Shown here: in pieces, positions 16,592 through 25,306 of the stretch
Position numbering within the stretch: position 1 is the stretch's first letter
How the letters are laid out: every line of letters begins with the position of its first letter
DNA from: Acidimicrobiia bacterium
Lineage (GTDB): Bacteria; Actinomycetota; Acidimicrobiia; Acidimicrobiales; Poriferisodalaceae
Assembly: GCA_022821985.1 (NCBI GenBank)
Contig: JAJECP010000019.1
Span: forward strand, 1 to 42,466
Reading direction: 5' to 3'
Length of the DNA: 42,466 nucleotides
The notes under the pieces: generated by a model
What the model was told of the DNA's origin: nothing
What the model saw: only the letters and a program-made list of their open reading frames with translations
Databases searched by the model: none
Position numbers and translations under genes: made by a program

Positions 16592-17806
16592 ATGGGCGCT
16601 GCCGACGTTGACAATTCGATCGTTGCAGACGATCCGCTGACGGGCATGGACACAGAGTCATTCGAGGCGTTCGTCGGTGAGGCCGCACACTTCCGCGACA
16701 CGGTCGTGGCGCCGAATGTGAACCGTTGGGAGAGCGAGAAGCGCATGGCGCCCGAGGCCCTGCGGGACGCGTCTGAGATCGGGCTGCTGGCCATGGAGGT
16801 ACCTGCCGAGCTGGGCGGGCTGGGGATGAGCTTTGCCCAGAAGTGCCGCATCGTCGAGGTGCTGAGCGCTGTGTCGATGCCGTTCGCCTTCAGCCTGGTG
16901 AACACCGGCAACGTCGCAGCGCGAGTGGCTCGGCTCGGCAGCGACACCCACCGCGAGCGCTACCTAGCCGACCTGATGGCCGGACGCCGGTTCGGCTCCA
17001 CGGCACTGACCGAGCCAGGCGCCGGCAGCGACTTCGCCAACATCGCTACGACCGCGACACCTGTCGATAGCGGCTGGCGGCTCGACGGCGCCAAAGCCTG
17101 GATCACCAACGCCGCGCACTCCGACGTGATCTTCTGCTACGCGCAGACGCAGCCCGGCTCCCGGGGTCGAGGCATTGCGTTGTTCCTGATCGACGGCACC
17201 CAGCCCGGTTTCGAGCGGCTGCCGTCGTACGAGCTGGCCGGAGGTCACCTCATCGGCACCGGCGGGTTCCGGCTGGATGGCTACATCGCCGCCGCCGAAG
17301 ATCTTCTCAGCCCTGCGGGGGAAGCCTTCATCGCAGCCTTGTCGAGCGTGAACGGTGCCCGTACCTACGTCGCCGCCATGTGCTGCGCCATGGTGGAGGC
17401 CACCCTCGCGAGCGCAGTCGGCTACGCAGCCGAGCGCGAGGCATTCGGCAAGCCCGTCATCGCCCATCAAGGACTGGCATGGAAGCTGGCCGGGGTGCAG
17501 AACCGCCTCGAAGCCTCCCAGCTGCTCACTGCCCGGGCCGTCGACGCAGTCACCGAGTCATTGCGCACCGGCGACGCCTCTGGCGCCATCCTGCCGGCTG
17601 CGCATGCCAAGAAGTTCGCCACCGAGACGGCCGAAGCCGACATCGCCACCTGCATCCAAGCCATGGGTGCCGAGGGCCTGCGCAGCGAACACCCGGGGGG
17701 TCACCACCTCGTCGGTGCACGCATTGCCAACTACGTGGACGGCAGCACCGAAATCCAGACCGACCGCATCGCCCGCTCGCTCGCTGCCACCTACGCGGCC
17801 AGCTGA
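16592..17806 (+). CDS. Acyl-CoA dehydrogenase
   Basis: This 404-residue flavoenzyme would oxidise an acyl-CoA to the 2-enoyl-CoA, passing electrons to electron-transfer flavoprotein. The N-terminal helical domain ends in LLAMEVPAELGGLGMSF. The middle domain shows GSTALTEPGAGSDFANIATTA and DGAKAWITNAAHSDV, which contact FAD and substrate. AEREAFGKPVIAHQGLAWKLA and IQAMGAEGLRSEHP mark the C-terminal helical domain. Near the C-terminus the usual YEGT block, whose Glu is the base in short- and medium-chain enzymes, reads YVDGST, so Asp383 replaces that Glu. Isovaleryl- and long-chain types carry the base elsewhere, so this does not prove inactivity. ATG 16592 is supported by a TANNNT box. It converges with a CoA-transferase gene. 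The substrate is unknown. Confidence 0.88.
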   Translation: MGAADVDNSIVADDPLTGMDTESFEAFVGEAAHFRDTVVAPNVNRWESEKRMAPEALRDASEIGLLAMEVPAELGGLGMSFAQKCRIVEVLSAVSMPFAFSLVNTGNVAARVARLGSDTHRERYLADLMAGRRFGSTALTEPGAGSDFANIATTATPVDSGWRLDGAKAWITNAAHSDVIFCYAQTQPGSRGRGIALFLIDGTQPGFERLPSYELAGGHLIGTGGFRLDGYIAAAEDLLSPAGEAFIAALSSVNGARTYVAAMCCAMVEATLASAVGYAAEREAFGKPVIAHQGLAWKLAGVQNRLEASQLLTARAVDAVTESLRTGDASGAILPAAHAKKFATETAEADIATCIQAMGAEGLRSEHPGGHHLVGARIANYVDGSTEIQTDRIARSLAATYAAS

Positions 17807-17864
17807 ACCCGCCGCAGTACCCGCTCCCCCGCCGCCGGCAGGGCCACAGGCTGCGTCGACAGTC

Positions 17865-19052
17865 TCAGCCGAAGACGCCTTCGTCCCGCAGTGCGGTGAT
17901 GTCGTCCCACGTGTAGCCGTGTTCGAGCAGCACTTCCTCGGTGTGCTGACCTAGTTCGGGCGCAACGGCGCCGGGCTTCAGCGGCGTGGCCGACATGCGG
18001 ATCGGGGTGCCGATCACCGTGCGTTCGCCCTCGGGGTGCTCCACCCGCTGCAGATAGCCGTTCTCGTACATCGACTCGTCGGCCACGATCGCCTCGTAGT
18101 CGCGGACCAGCCCGTAGCGGACGCCGGCGTCCGTGAGCACTGCCTCCCACTCGTCGAGGGTCCTAGTGGGGAAGACCTCGTCGATGATGGCGACCAGTTC
18201 GGCCCTGGCCTCTGAGCTCAGCATCAGTGCCAGGAACCGTTCATCGCCGGCTAGGTCTGGCCGGTCGAGCAGCTTGGCGAATTCGGGCCAGCCCGGTCCG
18301 GTGCCGCTGAGCAGGTGGATCCAGCCGTCGGCCGCCTCCACGGTATGGAGCAAAGTAGGAACGAAGGCGTGGCCAGAATCGATCCGTTCCGGGTTGCGGC
18401 CGGTCAGCAGGGTGTAGGTCATCTCCGACGCTTGGGCATAGATCATGCCCCCCACCAGCGACACGTCGACCCGCTGTCCAAGCCCGGTCTCGGTGCGATG
18501 GAGCAGCGCAGCAAGAATGCCGGTGACCATGTTCTGGCAGCCGACATGGTCGGATATGACAGCCCCATTCATAATCGGGGGTCCGCCGTCGATCCGAGTG
18601 GCGAACATAAGCCCGCCTTCTGCCTGACCTGACGAGTCGGCTCCCTCCCGTATCGCCTTGGGGCCGACCGGCCCGAAGGTCGAACCGGTGGCATACACGA
18701 GCCGGGGATTGATGGCGGACAGGTGCTCATACGACAGGCCCCAGGCCTCCATGGTCCCGGGCACGAAGTTGTGGATCAGGATGTCGGTGGTGTCGACAAA
18801 CCGCTCGAGCGCGCGCTTGCCGCCGGGCGTGCGCAGGTCGAGGGTGACCGACCGCTTTCCCCGGTTGCACGCTTCGTAGTACGGGGTGCGCGGATCGTCG
18901 GGCGACACGGGGATGACCCGTCCCAGGTCGCCCATGCCCGGCAGTTCGATCTTGATGACCGACGCTCCCATGTCGTGCAAGGTGGCGGCAGCTTGAGGGC
19001 CCTGCACCAAGATGGACAGGTCCAGGACGGTGTAGTCGTCAAGCGCTCCCAT
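17865..19052 (-). CDS. CaiB/BaiF (family III) CoA-transferase
   Basis: This second family III CoA-transferase has 395 residues. It begins LDDYTVLDLSILVQGPQAA, with LHDMGASVIKIE and the block ACNRGKRSVTLDL of the nucleotide-binding half. Asp168 in ISDHVGCQNMVTG is the expected acyl-carrying aspartate, and TGLGQRVDVSLVGG follows at the usual spacing. The frame is open to 19130, but ATG 19052 gives the family N-terminus and lies six bases after TACGAT, a leaderless-type box. It differs considerably from the copy at 2716-3960, so the two probably serve different acids. It is divergent from the class III aminotransferase at 19156 and convergent with the acyl-CoA dehydrogenase. The substrate is not predictable. 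Confidence 0.87.
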   Translation of the reverse strand: MGALDDYTVLDLSILVQGPQAAATLHDMGASVIKIELPGMGDLGRVIPVSPDDPRTPYYEACNRGKRSVTLDLRTPGGKRALERFVDTTDILIHNFVPGTMEAWGLSYEHLSAINPRLVYATGSTFGPVGPKAIREGADSSGQAEGGLMFATRIDGGPPIMNGAVISDHVGCQNMVTGILAALLHRTETGLGQRVDVSLVGGMIYAQASEMTYTLLTGRNPERIDSGHAFVPTLLHTVEAADGWIHLLSGTGPGWPEFAKLLDRPDLAGDERFLALMLSSEARAELVAIIDEVFPTRTLDEWEAVLTDAGVRYGLVRDYEAIVADESMYENGYLQRVEHPEGERTVIGTPIRMSATPLKPGAVAPELGQHTEEVLLEHGYTWDDITALRDEGVFG

Positions 19053-19058
19053 CGCCGG

Positions 19059-19064
19059 ATCGTA
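19059..19064 (-). promoter_or_regulatory. Candidate -10 box of a leaderless CoA-transferase mRNA
   Basis: On the minus strand TACGAT is followed by six bases and ATG 19052. It supports the shorter start for the CoA-transferase. Confidence 0.48.
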
Positions 19065-19155
19065 ACCCCGCCCGCTTGCTGCATTTTGGGTGCCGAGAAT
19101 TCGCCGGTATGTCAGGATGCTGCTCACCAAGATCTTCTCGTCGAGAGAGGCGGAT

Positions 19156-20379
19156 ATGAGCGAACCGATGCAGACTTCGAAGTCCCGCGAGCTCTACGAG
19201 CGGGCACAGGCGGTGATCCCCAAGGGCGTGTACGGCCACTACGGCCCAGCGGTGATCGACGATGGACCGGTGTTCTTCTCGTCTGCAGAAGGCGCACGGT
19301 TCACCGACGTGGACGGGAACTCCTACATCGACTGGATGTGTGCGTACGGCCCGAACATTCTGGGCTACAACCATCCGGGGGTGGAGGAGGCGGCCGAAAA
19401 GCAGGCCGCCGATGGCAGCACGGTCAGCCTCGCCGCGCCGATCATGGTGGAACTGGCCGAGGAGCTCGTCGACCTCGTGGACGGGGCCGACTGGGCGCTG
19501 TTCGGCAAGAACGGGGCCGACGCGACCGGGTTGGCCGTAATGATTGCCCGCGCTGCGACGGGGCGGCGGTACATCCTCAAGATCCAGGGCGGATATCACG
19601 GCTCGGCCCCGTGGATGCAGGCGCCTGGGAACAAGGGCACCATCGCGGAGGACCAAGCCTTCGTCATCGAGGTGCCATGGAACGACGCGCAGGCTGTGCA
19701 GACCGCTATCGATGCTCACCCGGGCGACATCGCCTGCTTCATTTCGTCGCCGTATCACCACCCCGTCTTCGCCGACAACGAACTGCCCGCCGAGGGCTAC
19801 TGGGCTGCAGTTGAGGGCGCCTGCCGGGCTGCAGGGATTGTCGTGATCGTGGACGAGGTACGCAGCGGGTTCAGGATCGACTTGGCAGGCGCGCACGTGG
19901 CGTACGGATTCACGCCGGACCTCATGTGCTTCGGCAAAGCGATCGGGAACGGGCACCCGGTGGCGGCATTGGCCGGCAGCGACGAGTTGAAGGAAGCCGC
20001 AGGCGAGACGTTCTTCACTGGAACGCAGTTCTTCAATGCCGCGCCCATGGCAGCTGCCCTCGCGACGCTGCGGGAACTTCGCTCGACTGATGCCGCGGCG
20101 GCCGCGACCGAAACCGGCATTCGACTGGGCGAAGCCCTGACCGATGTGGCGGCAGCTCATGGGCACGAACTGCGAGTGAGCGGCGTGCCCGCCATGCCGT
20201 ACCTGCGCGTCCTGGGCGAGGGAGGCTCGAAGTTCCATGCCCGCTGGATATCCGAGTGCATCCGCCGGGGCGCATACCTGCTCAGCTACCACAACAACTT
20301 CGTGTGCACCGCGCACACCGACGACGACATCAAGCGCACCTGCGACATTGCTGACGCAGCCTTCACGGCCCTCGCGTAG
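19156..20379 (+). CDS. Class III PLP aminotransferase, glutamate-1-semialdehyde aminomutase-like
   Basis: This 407-residue PLP enzyme has the class III pattern: VDGNSYIDWMCAYGPNILGY at the substrate side, GKNGADATGLAVMIARAATGR, then ILKIQGGYHGS, IVIVDEVRSGFRI with the cofactor Asp, and FGKAIGNGHPVAAL with Lys261 as the Schiff-base lysine. The YHGS and GKAIGNG spacing is most like GSA aminomutase relatives that act as beta-amino acid or other omega-aminotransferases. A haem role is unlikely because no other tetrapyrrole genes are near. ATG 19156 is chosen because GAGAGAGGCGGAT precedes it; the open frame from 19090 shows no family similarity. An LLM oxidoreductase gene follows 69 bases later, possibly in the same transcript. 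The amino donor and acceptor are unknown. Confidence 0.85.
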   Translation: MSEPMQTSKSRELYERAQAVIPKGVYGHYGPAVIDDGPVFFSSAEGARFTDVDGNSYIDWMCAYGPNILGYNHPGVEEAAEKQAADGSTVSLAAPIMVELAEELVDLVDGADWALFGKNGADATGLAVMIARAATGRRYILKIQGGYHGSAPWMQAPGNKGTIAEDQAFVIEVPWNDAQAVQTAIDAHPGDIACFISSPYHHPVFADNELPAEGYWAAVEGACRAAGIVVIVDEVRSGFRIDLAGAHVAYGFTPDLMCFGKAIGNGHPVAALAGSDELKEAAGETFFTGTQFFNAAPMAAALATLRELRSTDAAAAATETGIRLGEALTDVAAAHGHELRVSGVPAMPYLRVLGEGGSKFHARWISECIRRGAYLLSYHNNFVCTAHTDDDIKRTCDIADAAFTALA

Positions 20380-20448
20380 CGCCACGGCCCCTCAACGAAC
20401 CGCAACCGCTCCGGTGACCAGCATTCTGATGCCCAGAAAGGAACGCGC

Positions 20449-21285
20449 ATGAAGTTCGGCTTCACCGTGCCCAACAACTTCGGAGTCGATGATCCCGCGG
20501 AGGTGGTCGCGCTGGCTGTCGAGGCCGAGCAGCTCGGCTTCGACTCGGTGTGGGTGAACCATCACGTCCTCAACGTGGGCTACGTGTGGGACCGGCTGGG
20601 CGAGCGGCCCTACCACGATGCGCTCGTGACGCTGACCTGGATGGCAGCACACACGTCGCGTGTGCGCCTCGGCACCAGCGTGCTGGTGATGCCGTACCTG
20701 CACCCGATGGTGCTGGCCAAGGAGCTGGCCACGCTGGATCGCCTGAGCGGCGGCCGACTGGTGGTCGGGCTGGGGGTTGGCAGCCTGCCCGAGGAGAACG
20801 AACTGCTCGGCGCGGAATACGACGACCGGGGTCGGCTCAGCAACGAGTTCATCGAGGTTCTCGACCTGCTGTGGACCCAGCCGAGCGCCAGTTACGACGG
20901 GCACTACTACTCGTTCGAAGGCGCCGTGAGCTCGCCCAAGCCCCTGCAGCAGCCTCGACCTCCGATCCTGATCGGCGGCAACCGTCCGCCAGCGCTTCGG
21001 CGCGTCGGCCGCCTGGGCGACGGATGGCACCCGATGATGCTGTCGCCCGAGAGCGTCGCGAAGCGTCTGCCGGTGATCCGCGAAGCCGCAGAGGCGGCAG
21101 GCCGCTCAGGCATCCCTGCTGAAGTCTCCGTGCGGCGGACCGCAAGCGACGTGACGCCGGAGCTAGCTGCCAGCTATGCAGCCGTCGGGGTGACCGAGCT
21201 CGTGGTCTCCTGGAACACCGGCGACGTCGCCCAGATCAGCGAGGGCCTCGCCGCCTTCGCCGCCGAACACCGCATCGGCGGCTGA
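20449..21285 (+). CDS. LLM-class F420-dependent oxidoreductase
   Basis: This 278-residue protein is the third LLM barrel in the window. It begins MKFGFTVPNNFGV. The blocks LGFDSVWVNHHVLNVG, RVRLGTSVLVMPYLHPMVLAK and SGGRLVVGLGVGSLPEE are diagnostic, and PKPLQQPRPPILIGG with ALRRVGRLGDGWHP follows. The later NEFIEVLDLLWTQPSASYDG matches short actinobacterial F420-dependent members. ATG 20449 follows AGAAAGGAACGCGC, a clear ribosome-binding site. It lies 69 bases after the class III aminotransferase gene and converges with the DUF6159-like gene after 22 bases. Use of F420 and the nature of the substrate are inferred from subfamily and lineage only. Confidence 0.85.
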   Translation: MKFGFTVPNNFGVDDPAEVVALAVEAEQLGFDSVWVNHHVLNVGYVWDRLGERPYHDALVTLTWMAAHTSRVRLGTSVLVMPYLHPMVLAKELATLDRLSGGRLVVGLGVGSLPEENELLGAEYDDRGRLSNEFIEVLDLLWTQPSASYDGHYYSFEGAVSSPKPLQQPRPPILIGGNRPPALRRVGRLGDGWHPMMLSPESVAKRLPVIREAAEAAGRSGIPAEVSVRRTASDVTPELAASYAAVGVTELVVSWNTGDVAQISEGLAAFAAEHRIGG

Positions 21286-21307
21286 AACGCCGGGCTGTCC
21301 GGTCCGG

Positions 21308-22138
21308 CTACTTCGAGCGGAACGAGGCTTCCATCTCGTCGATGTCGAAGCCGCCGTGTGCCACGCCGTCGGTGGCGTATTCGTACAGCGCCGTCTTGAA
21401 GTAGAGGCTCAACGCGCTCACCACAACGCTCACGGTGAGCACACCGATCACGCCGACGGCAATGCCGATGTACAGGCCGATCCCGGGCACCAACGTGGCG
21501 ATCAGCACTGCGACCAGGATGATCGGCAGGGCGATCACGAAGCCCAACAAGCCAAACCCCGCCTGGGCGATGAGATTCTCGCCCCACGTGCGGCGGACCA
21601 GCGACATGGAGTGCTTGACGCTGGCGAACGAGCGGTAGTCGTCGATGATGATGGCGGGCACGACGAGGTAGGTGGCCACGCCCCACGCAGCTTCTGCGAT
21701 GAAGGTGAGTATCTGGCCCAGCCAGCCCAGGCGCTCTCGCAGGATGCGCAGCAGCAGCCCGACGGTCATCGTGATGAGCGCCCAGCCGAGCAGGCTCGGG
21801 AGCCGTGACGCTGCCTTGCTCATTGCGCTGCGCACGGTGGGATCGCCGCCTGTCATGCGCTCGTGCGCACCGGCCACGAGTGCGCCTTCGAAGTACACCA
21901 CTGTGGCTGTTGCCACGAAGGCGAATACGAGCCCGAGCACGGCCGCGCTGCCACCGATGTCCTCGGTGCCCCCGCCTGCATCGAAGCTGCCGGTCACGAA
22001 GCCGACCACCGCCGCTGCAGCGACGATGGCCAGGATGGTCAGCATGCTGAGGACGGGCAGCCACAGCAGCTCGCGATCCTGTTTCAGCAGCGACCACGAG
22101 TTCTTGGTCAGCCGCCAGGTGTTGGCAAATCGGCCCAT
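21308..22138 (-). CDS. DUF6159-like multi-pass membrane protein
   Basis: This 276-residue protein starts MGRFANTWRLTKNSWSLLKQ, followed by DRELLWLPVLSML. That opening, with a positive amphipathic stretch before the first helix, is typical of a family of uncharacterised bacterial membrane proteins (DUF6159). About six hydrophobic segments are visible, near residues 25-45, 62-80, 110-135, 145-165, 190-215 and 220-245. VVYFEGALVAGAHERMTGGDPTV and YRSFASVKHSMSLVRRTWGENL are conserved hydrophilic loops. ATG 22138 follows GAGGCGAGGAGCATCTCC, a reasonable ribosome-binding site; a longer frame to 22243 lacks similarity. The function is unknown. The EamA exporter gene lies 112 bases upstream in the same direction. 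Confidence 0.72.
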   Translation of the reverse strand: MGRFANTWRLTKNSWSLLKQDRELLWLPVLSMLTILAIVAAAAVVGFVTGSFDAGGGTEDIGGSAAVLGLVFAFVATATVVYFEGALVAGAHERMTGGDPTVRSAMSKAASRLPSLLGWALITMTVGLLLRILRERLGWLGQILTFIAEAAWGVATYLVVPAIIIDDYRSFASVKHSMSLVRRTWGENLIAQAGFGLLGFVIALPIILVAVLIATLVPGIGLYIGIAVGVIGVLTVSVVVSALSLYFKTALYEYATDGVAHGGFDIDEMEASFRSK

Positions 22139-22250
22139 GGAGATGCTCCTCGCCTCCTCAGCCCCGCAGGCGGATCGATGGCGAACGCCTGCGTCGCGGC
22201 TGGTGATCTGTGCACGGCCGAGCGTACTCAGCCCGCGCGACACCGGATCG

Positions 22251-23390
22251 TCAGTCTTGTGAACGCGCTGCGACGGACGGTTCGGCCTCAGCGGCCCGTT
22301 CGGTCCGTGCAGGCGCAGCGCGCGATCCGGCAGGCGTGCGGATCACCATGGCCACCGAGAACAGCACGACCGCGCCGCCCAGGAACTGCATGGGCGTGAC
22401 CGGCTCGCCGTGGATGAGCCACGCCGTCCCCACGGCCACGATGTGCATCGCCAGCACGTACAGCGACGAGCGGGCCACCTCGATGTGACCGTGGCACCAC
22501 GTCATCAGCACGTGGCCGAACACCCCGGTCACGAAGGCCACGATCACGATCCACAGCCAGTCCAGCCCGCCGAATTCGAAGAACTGGCTCGGTGTCACCA
22601 TCAGCACGGTGGGCGGGACCGCGGCAACAAACGACCAGAAGTTGATGCCCGCCATCCACTCGATCGGGTCCACGTCGGTGGACGCTCTGGCCATCCGGGT
22701 CAACACGAAATAGACGGTGAAGGTCAGCACCGACATCGCGGTGAGGAACAGTCCGAACCCGCTGGCGCGGAACTCGCCGCCGGCCCCCATGATCACGCCG
22801 ACGGCACCGCCGACCCCGATCAGCGTGAAGACGATCTGGCGGAAGCTGACCCGATCGCCGAAGATCGGGCCCACCAGCGCCAGGAGCATGGCCGGCTGCA
22901 AGGCCATCATCACCGACATCACCGAGATCGTGACTTCCTGCACCGCAGCGAAGACGAAGACCATGTTGATGCCGAAGGACAGGCCCGGCAGCGCGGTTTG
23001 CCAGAACACTCGCCGAGACAGCCATCGGCCCCGCAGCGCCAGCACCACGAGCAGGAACGGCGTGGACATGCCGAACCGGATGAAGGCGCTCACCATCGCC
23101 GGCGCGGTGAGCAGCTTGGAGATGGGCGGCCCGAGGCCCCACGAGACGACCACGAGGCCCATGACCAGCAGCGGCAGCGCGCCGCCGGCGGTCCGCACGG
23201 TTGTGGCACCGGTCGCGGCGCCCCCAGCCGAGCCTTCGGCCGGTGCGCGCCGCGCAACCGCCGCAGCACCGTTGAGCGGCGCTTTGACGCCGCCCGCCCG
23301 GTCGATGGCCGGGGCGACATGGAATACGGCGCCCGACGGTACGGCTGGTCCGCTGTCGCTCGCCGCTGCCGGCCCGCCCGCACCCCTCAC
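22251..23390 (-). CDS. EamA/DMT family transporter with a long hydrophilic N-terminus
   Basis: This 379-residue protein has ten hydrophobic helices arranged as two EamA repeats. The first begins at LLVMGLVVVSWGLGPPISKL (about residue 75) and the second near LTFTVYFVLTRMAR. The family is thought to export amino acids or other metabolites, but some members import. Before the first helix lie about 70 Ala/Gly-rich hydrophilic residues, which is unusual. This start is preferred because GTG 23390 lies seven bases after a minus-strand TAGCCT box, the leaderless pattern seen repeatedly here. If the start were internal the protein would be of normal size, about 305 residues. It is divergent from the SDR gene at 23469. 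The substrate is unknown. Confidence 0.78.
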   Translation of the reverse strand: MRGAGGPAAASDSGPAVPSGAVFHVAPAIDRAGGVKAPLNGAAAVARRAPAEGSAGGAATGATTVRTAGGALPLLVMGLVVVSWGLGPPISKLLTAPAMVSAFIRFGMSTPFLLVVLALRGRWLSRRVFWQTALPGLSFGINMVFVFAAVQEVTISVMSVMMALQPAMLLALVGPIFGDRVSFRQIVFTLIGVGGAVGVIMGAGGEFRASGFGLFLTAMSVLTFTVYFVLTRMARASTDVDPIEWMAGINFWSFVAAVPPTVLMVTPSQFFEFGGLDWLWIVIVAFVTGVFGHVLMTWCHGHIEVARSSLYVLAMHIVAVGTAWLIHGEPVTPMQFLGGAVVLFSVAMVIRTPAGSRAAPARTERAAEAEPSVAARSQD

Positions 23391-23397
23391 CGGAGCG

Positions 23398-23403
23398 AGG
23401 CTA
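23398..23403 (-). promoter_or_regulatory. Candidate -10 box of a leaderless EamA transporter mRNA
   Basis: TAGCCT on the minus strand ends seven bases before GTG 23390 and no Shine-Dalgarno sequence is present. It lies back to back with the SDR promoter box at 23423. Confidence 0.45.
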
Positions 23404-23422
23404 CGACGATCGGGCGGGGCAA

Positions 23423-23428
23423 TACCCT
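23423..23428 (+). promoter_or_regulatory. Candidate -10 box of the SDR-PhyH operon
   Basis: TACCCT fits TANNNT and would give a leader of about 34 bases that includes the GGAGGGAGAAACA ribosome-binding site of the SDR gene. Confidence 0.35.
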
Positions 23429-23468
23429 GCCAGCCTGAGAACGCCCCGCTCGTGCGGAGGGAGAAACA

Positions 23469-24275
23469 ATGAACGACGACGCCAGCGCCGACGGCTCGGG
23501 AGCCGAGGTTGGCCTCCCGCCCCAGTGGTCATCAGACCTCAGCGGGCAGACGGCATTCGTGACCGGCACGACATCGGGTCTCGGCCGCCGTTTCGCCTCG
23601 GTGCTGGCTGCCTGCGGAGCCAGCGTGGCCATCTGCGGGCGGCGCGTGGAGCGGCTGAATGCGCTCGCCAGCGAGCTCGAGGCCGACGGCGCCACCGTGC
23701 TGCCCATCCCTCTCGACGTAACCGACACCGAAGCGCTCTTCGAGGCCGTCGCTACCGCCGAGTCCCAGCTCGGGACCGTGCAGATCCTGGTGAACAACGC
23801 TGGCAAGCCCGACGCCCGCCTAGCGCTCAAGATGGACCCGGCCTTTGTCGACGAGATGATCTCCACCAACCTCACGTCGCTGTTCCACCTGTCATGCGAG
23901 GTCGCACGCCGCCTGATCGCCGCCGAGCTGCCCGGCCGGATCGTCAATATCTCCTCGGGAGCCGCATTCAGGGCACCGCTGGGGACCTCGATGTACGCCA
24001 TCACCAAGAGCGCCGTGGTGCGCATGACCGAAGTGCTGGCCCAAGAGTTCGCCCGCTACCACATCAACGTCAACACCATCGCCCCAGGCGCGTTCGACAG
24101 CGAGATGATGGATGGGATGCTCGAGCGCATGGGCGACTTCACCCAGATGTTCCCCCGTCGGCGCCTCGGCAAGCCCTCGCAGCTCGACTCGACGCTGCTG
24201 TACCTGGTGTCACCGCTGTCGGACTTCGTGTCCGGCACCTGCATCACCGTCGATGACGCACAGGGCGCCGACTGA
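23469..24275 (+). CDS. SDR-family NAD(P)-dependent oxidoreductase
   Basis: This 268-residue classical short-chain dehydrogenase has the glycine-rich loop TGTTSGLGRRF, CGRRVERL after strand two (Arg residues that favour NADPH), NNAGKPD, catalytic Ser in NISSGAAF, and Tyr/Lys in YAITKSAV. About 15 extra residues precede the first strand (DLSGQTAFVTG). ATG 23469 follows GGAGGGAGAAACA, one of the strongest ribosome-binding sites in the window. The stop is four bases before the start of the PhyH-type dioxygenase gene, so the two are almost surely one operon. Together they could hydroxylate a substrate and then oxidise the new alcohol. The loop is NADPH-like, so the reverse direction is equally possible. 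Confidence 0.86.
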   Translation: MNDDASADGSGAEVGLPPQWSSDLSGQTAFVTGTTSGLGRRFASVLAACGASVAICGRRVERLNALASELEADGATVLPIPLDVTDTEALFEAVATAESQLGTVQILVNNAGKPDARLALKMDPAFVDEMISTNLTSLFHLSCEVARRLIAAELPGRIVNISSGAAFRAPLGTSMYAITKSAVVRMTEVLAQEFARYHINVNTIAPGAFDSEMMDGMLERMGDFTQMFPRRRLGKPSQLDSTLLYLVSPLSDFVSGTCITVDDAQGAD

Positions 24276-24279
24276 GCTC

Positions 24280-25245
24280 GTGAGCACGCCCGTCGATCGC
24301 ACCGACGCCGACGCCACGAGCGTCGGCATTGCCGATCTCGACAAGGCGGCACAGCATTGGCGCGAGCACGGCTGGGTACTGGTCGATCAGCTCGTGCCGA
24401 CGGCGGATATCGACCATGCCGTCGAAGAGCTCTGGGACCTGTACCCCCGGCCCGTGGAGTTCCACTCGGGCGACCCGGCACTTCGGGAACGCTTCGTCGG
24501 ACGCAGCTACAACCAAGGCCACAAGTTCCCCGAGGCCGACTCCGAAGGGGCGGCGTTCCGCCCTGAGCAGTTCCTGGGCCACATCCTGTTCCCGTACACC
24601 TCGCACCGGCTGAACCGGCTGCAGGTACACGCCGATGTGCTGCGGTTCGCCCGCAAGGCGATGGGCATCGACGACATCCGCATCTACCAGGCCCGCATCT
24701 GGGGCAAGTACACCGGAGTCGCCAACTACGAGCAGCCGTTCCACCAGGACCGCAACCACAACGTGGTGCCCGACCGTCTCGAAGCCGGCTGGTGGAATCT
24801 GGAGGGCTTCCTGTACCTGAGCGATGTGGATGACGGCGTGGCGCCCACCGAGTTGGCCGGAGGCCCTGCCGACACCACCCGACCCTACGACGGCCCGCCT
24901 GACGGAGATCGGATCTCTGCCGCAGGAGTGCGCGGCTCGTTCTTGGCGTACCGGCCAGACGTGTGGCACCGCGGCGTCGACCTCACCCGGCCCGGCGGAA
25001 GCCGATTCCTGATGAGCGCCTCGTTCAAGCCGGGTGGTGCCGACTGGATCGGCTACGACAACGTGCAGCCAGTCTCGAACGGACCCCTGTGGTCCAAGTT
25101 CGCCGCCTCCTGCACGCCCGATGAACTCTCGTTGTTCGGCGCCCCGCTGCCGGGCCACCCGTACTGGACGCCTGAACTGGTCGACGCTCTCGAAGACCGC
25201 TACCGCGGGATCGACGCATCACCCTGGCGCGACGCGCTGAGCTGA
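24280..25245 (+). CDS. Phytanoyl-CoA dioxygenase (PhyH) family Fe(II)/2-oxoglutarate oxygenase
   Basis: This 321-residue protein has the double-stranded beta-helix iron site of PhyH enzymes: His and Asp in PFHQDRNHN, the distal His in PDVWHRGVDLT, and the following Arg in GGSRFLM as the 2-oxoglutarate anchor. WREHGWVLVDQLVPTADIDHA near the N-terminus is the usual PhyH opening. Members hydroxylate many small molecules, so a link to phytanic acid should not be assumed. GTG 24280 starts four bases after the SDR stop, and no other start gives a shorter gap. An SMP-30 family gene and a LacI regulator follow on the same strand, which suggests action on a sugar or cyclitol derivative. That substrate idea is inference from neighbours. 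Confidence 0.85.
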   Translation: MSTPVDRTDADATSVGIADLDKAAQHWREHGWVLVDQLVPTADIDHAVEELWDLYPRPVEFHSGDPALRERFVGRSYNQGHKFPEADSEGAAFRPEQFLGHILFPYTSHRLNRLQVHADVLRFARKAMGIDDIRIYQARIWGKYTGVANYEQPFHQDRNHNVVPDRLEAGWWNLEGFLYLSDVDDGVAPTELAGGPADTTRPYDGPPDGDRISAAGVRGSFLAYRPDVWHRGVDLTRPGGSRFLMSASFKPGGADWIGYDNVQPVSNGPLWSKFAASCTPDELSLFGAPLPGHPYWTPELVDALEDRYRGIDASPWRDALS

Positions 25246-25292
25246 CAGCGTTGCAGCGCTGGATTGGCAGGAAGCCGGGCATGGTCGCGAAG

Positions 25293-25298
25293 TAGCGT
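25293..25298 (+). promoter_or_regulatory. Candidate -10 box of a leaderless SMP-30 mRNA
   Basis: TAGCGT ends eight bases before ATG 25307 in the 61-base gap after the dioxygenase gene. The lactonase may therefore have its own promoter inside the run. Confidence 0.42.
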
Positions 25299-25306
25299 CG
25301 GCGGCC

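Noticed and set aside
21289..21308. GCCGG/CCGGC pair in the convergent gap between the third LLM gene and the DUF6159-like gene as a terminator
   Set aside because: The stem is only five pairs with a ten-base loop and no T-tract, which is common by chance in this base composition.
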